Shown: positions 13,277-13,703 of the stretch, in pieces
How positions within the stretch are numbered: the stretch's first letter is position 1
How the letters are laid out: each line of letters opens with the position of its first letter
Origin: CAXYVC01 sp964292295
Lineage (GTDB): Bacteria; Acidobacteriota; Holophagae; Holophagales; Holophagaceae
Direction: 5' to 3'
NCBI GenBank assembly: GCA_964292295.1
Contig: CAXYVC010000071.1
Coordinates: 1-13,703 of the forward strand
DNA length: 13,703 nucleotides
The notes under the pieces: model-generated
What the model saw: only the letters and a program-made list of their open reading frames with translations
Databases searched by the model: none
Told to the model about the DNA's origin: nothing
Translations under genes and position numbers: made by a program

Positions 13277-13703
13277 TCAGCGGGCACAAGCCGCCAGGAA
13301 GGCCAGGAAGGCCCGTTCGTCCCGGGTGAAGGCAGAGGTGCCCCGCACGCGGCCGTCCGGGCCGAGCACCGCGTACAGCGGCAGGGCGACGCTCCCGAAG
13401 CGCTCCGCCTGCATCTTCTGGTGCGCGAGGTCGGCGGGGATCTGGCGGTCCGTGCACAGGCGCGCCTTCACAAAGCCGTCCAGGGCCCGCGCCACCTCCG
13501 GCCGGGGGAACATCTGGGCCTCCATCCAGCGGCAGTTGGTGCAAGTGGTGCCGGTGAAGTCGAGGAAGAGGGGGCGTCCCGTGCGCTTCGCCTCCGCCAG
13601 GGCCGAGGCGTAGTCCTCGTGCCACCTGTCCGCCGTCCGGCCCGCGGGCGGAAGGTAGGCCTCCCCGGCACCCATGGGGCGCCCGGGCGCGCCGTGGCCG
13701 AGC
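13277..13703 (-). CDS. Thioredoxin-like C-terminal domain of a DsbD-like protein (partial)
   Basis: The frame is open to the right edge of the window without a stop, so only the C-terminal part (about 142 codons) is seen; the ATG at 13675 is probably internal. The visible part is a thioredoxin fold: an amphipathic helix (DYASALAEAKRTG), strand PLFLDFTG, then TTCTNCRWMEAQMF with a CxxC redox pair, and later FGSVALPLYAVLGPDG with the cis-Pro position. This matches the C-terminal domain of DsbD-like thiol-disulfide reductases, which pass electrons across the inner membrane to envelope proteins. The membrane part would lie outside the window. A free-standing thioredoxin-like protein is the alternative. 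A Cys in RLCTDR stands where I recall Tyr. The gene converges on rmuC with only 11 bp between stop codons. Confidence 0.75.
   Translation of the reverse strand, partial: LGHGAPGRPMGAGEAYLPPAGRTADRWHEDYASALAEAKRTGRPLFLDFTGTTCTNCRWMEAQMFPRPEVARALDGFVKARLCTDRQIPADLAHQKMQAERFGSVALPLYAVLGPDGRVRGTSAFTRDERAFLAFLAACAR

Noticed and set aside
10595..13625. Minus-strand open frames (582 and 492 codons) opposite the DUF4403 gene and rmuC
   Set aside because: They have the same mirror-frame composition, and the plus-strand genes carry family motifs and ribosome-binding sites.

Overview
This is a 13.7 kb stretch of very GC-rich, densely coded bacterial chromosome. GC is concentrated at third codon positions, so most genes have long open shadow frames on the opposite strand. 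A metK of ordinary bacterial type, a secreted bacterial tricorn-type S41 protease, a DUF4403 protein and a DsbD-like 'DFTG-TCTNC' thioredoxin domain together suggest Acidobacteriota, perhaps a Holophaga/Geothrix relative. That assignment is a guess from gene content and composition; there is no rRNA in the window to prove it.

Layout. Bases 1-117 hold no gene I can support: a C12 run, C-rich sequence and a plus-strand terminator-like hairpin, probably ending a gene left of the window. metK (minus, 177-1319) follows, with its own terminator at 118-143. A 168-bp divergent gap separates it from a plus-strand gene for an exported, probably lipid-anchored coiled-coil protein of unknown function (1488-2630), closed by a very strong hairpin terminator. 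Next is a large exported tricorn-like protease (plus, 2746-6006), preceded by an AT-rich palindrome overlapping a possible promoter. It converges on a minus-strand cluster that reads, in transcription order, single-domain response regulator (10539-10177), SppA-type signal peptide peptidase (10127-8343) and hybrid sensor histidine kinase with a Cache-like sensor and C-terminal receiver (8329-6053). An AT-rich divergent intergenic region then leads to a plus-strand pair, an exported DUF4403 protein (10670-12040) and RmuC (12048-13265), only 7 bp apart. The right edge holds the C-terminal thioredoxin domain of a DsbD-like protein on the minus strand, cut by the window end.

How the genes may work together. 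Most of the window concerns the cell envelope: an exported lipoprotein, an exported protease, a membrane peptidase, a membrane sensor kinase, an exported DUF4403 protein and a thiol-disulfide protein. The receiver-SppA-kinase cluster could couple sensing at the membrane to signal-peptide or membrane-protein turnover, but this is inferred from gene order only. metK (S-adenosylmethionine synthesis) and rmuC (DNA rearrangement control) are housekeeping-type genes. No stretch over 300 bases lacks a gene. I see no tRNA, rRNA, CRISPR array, transposon or phage gene, and no composition break indicating recent transfer. I do not see a convincing wholly new system. The best leads are the receiver-SppA-kinase cluster, the coiled-coil lipoprotein, the palindrome before the protease gene, the possible structured metK leader and the G-run block inside rmuC.
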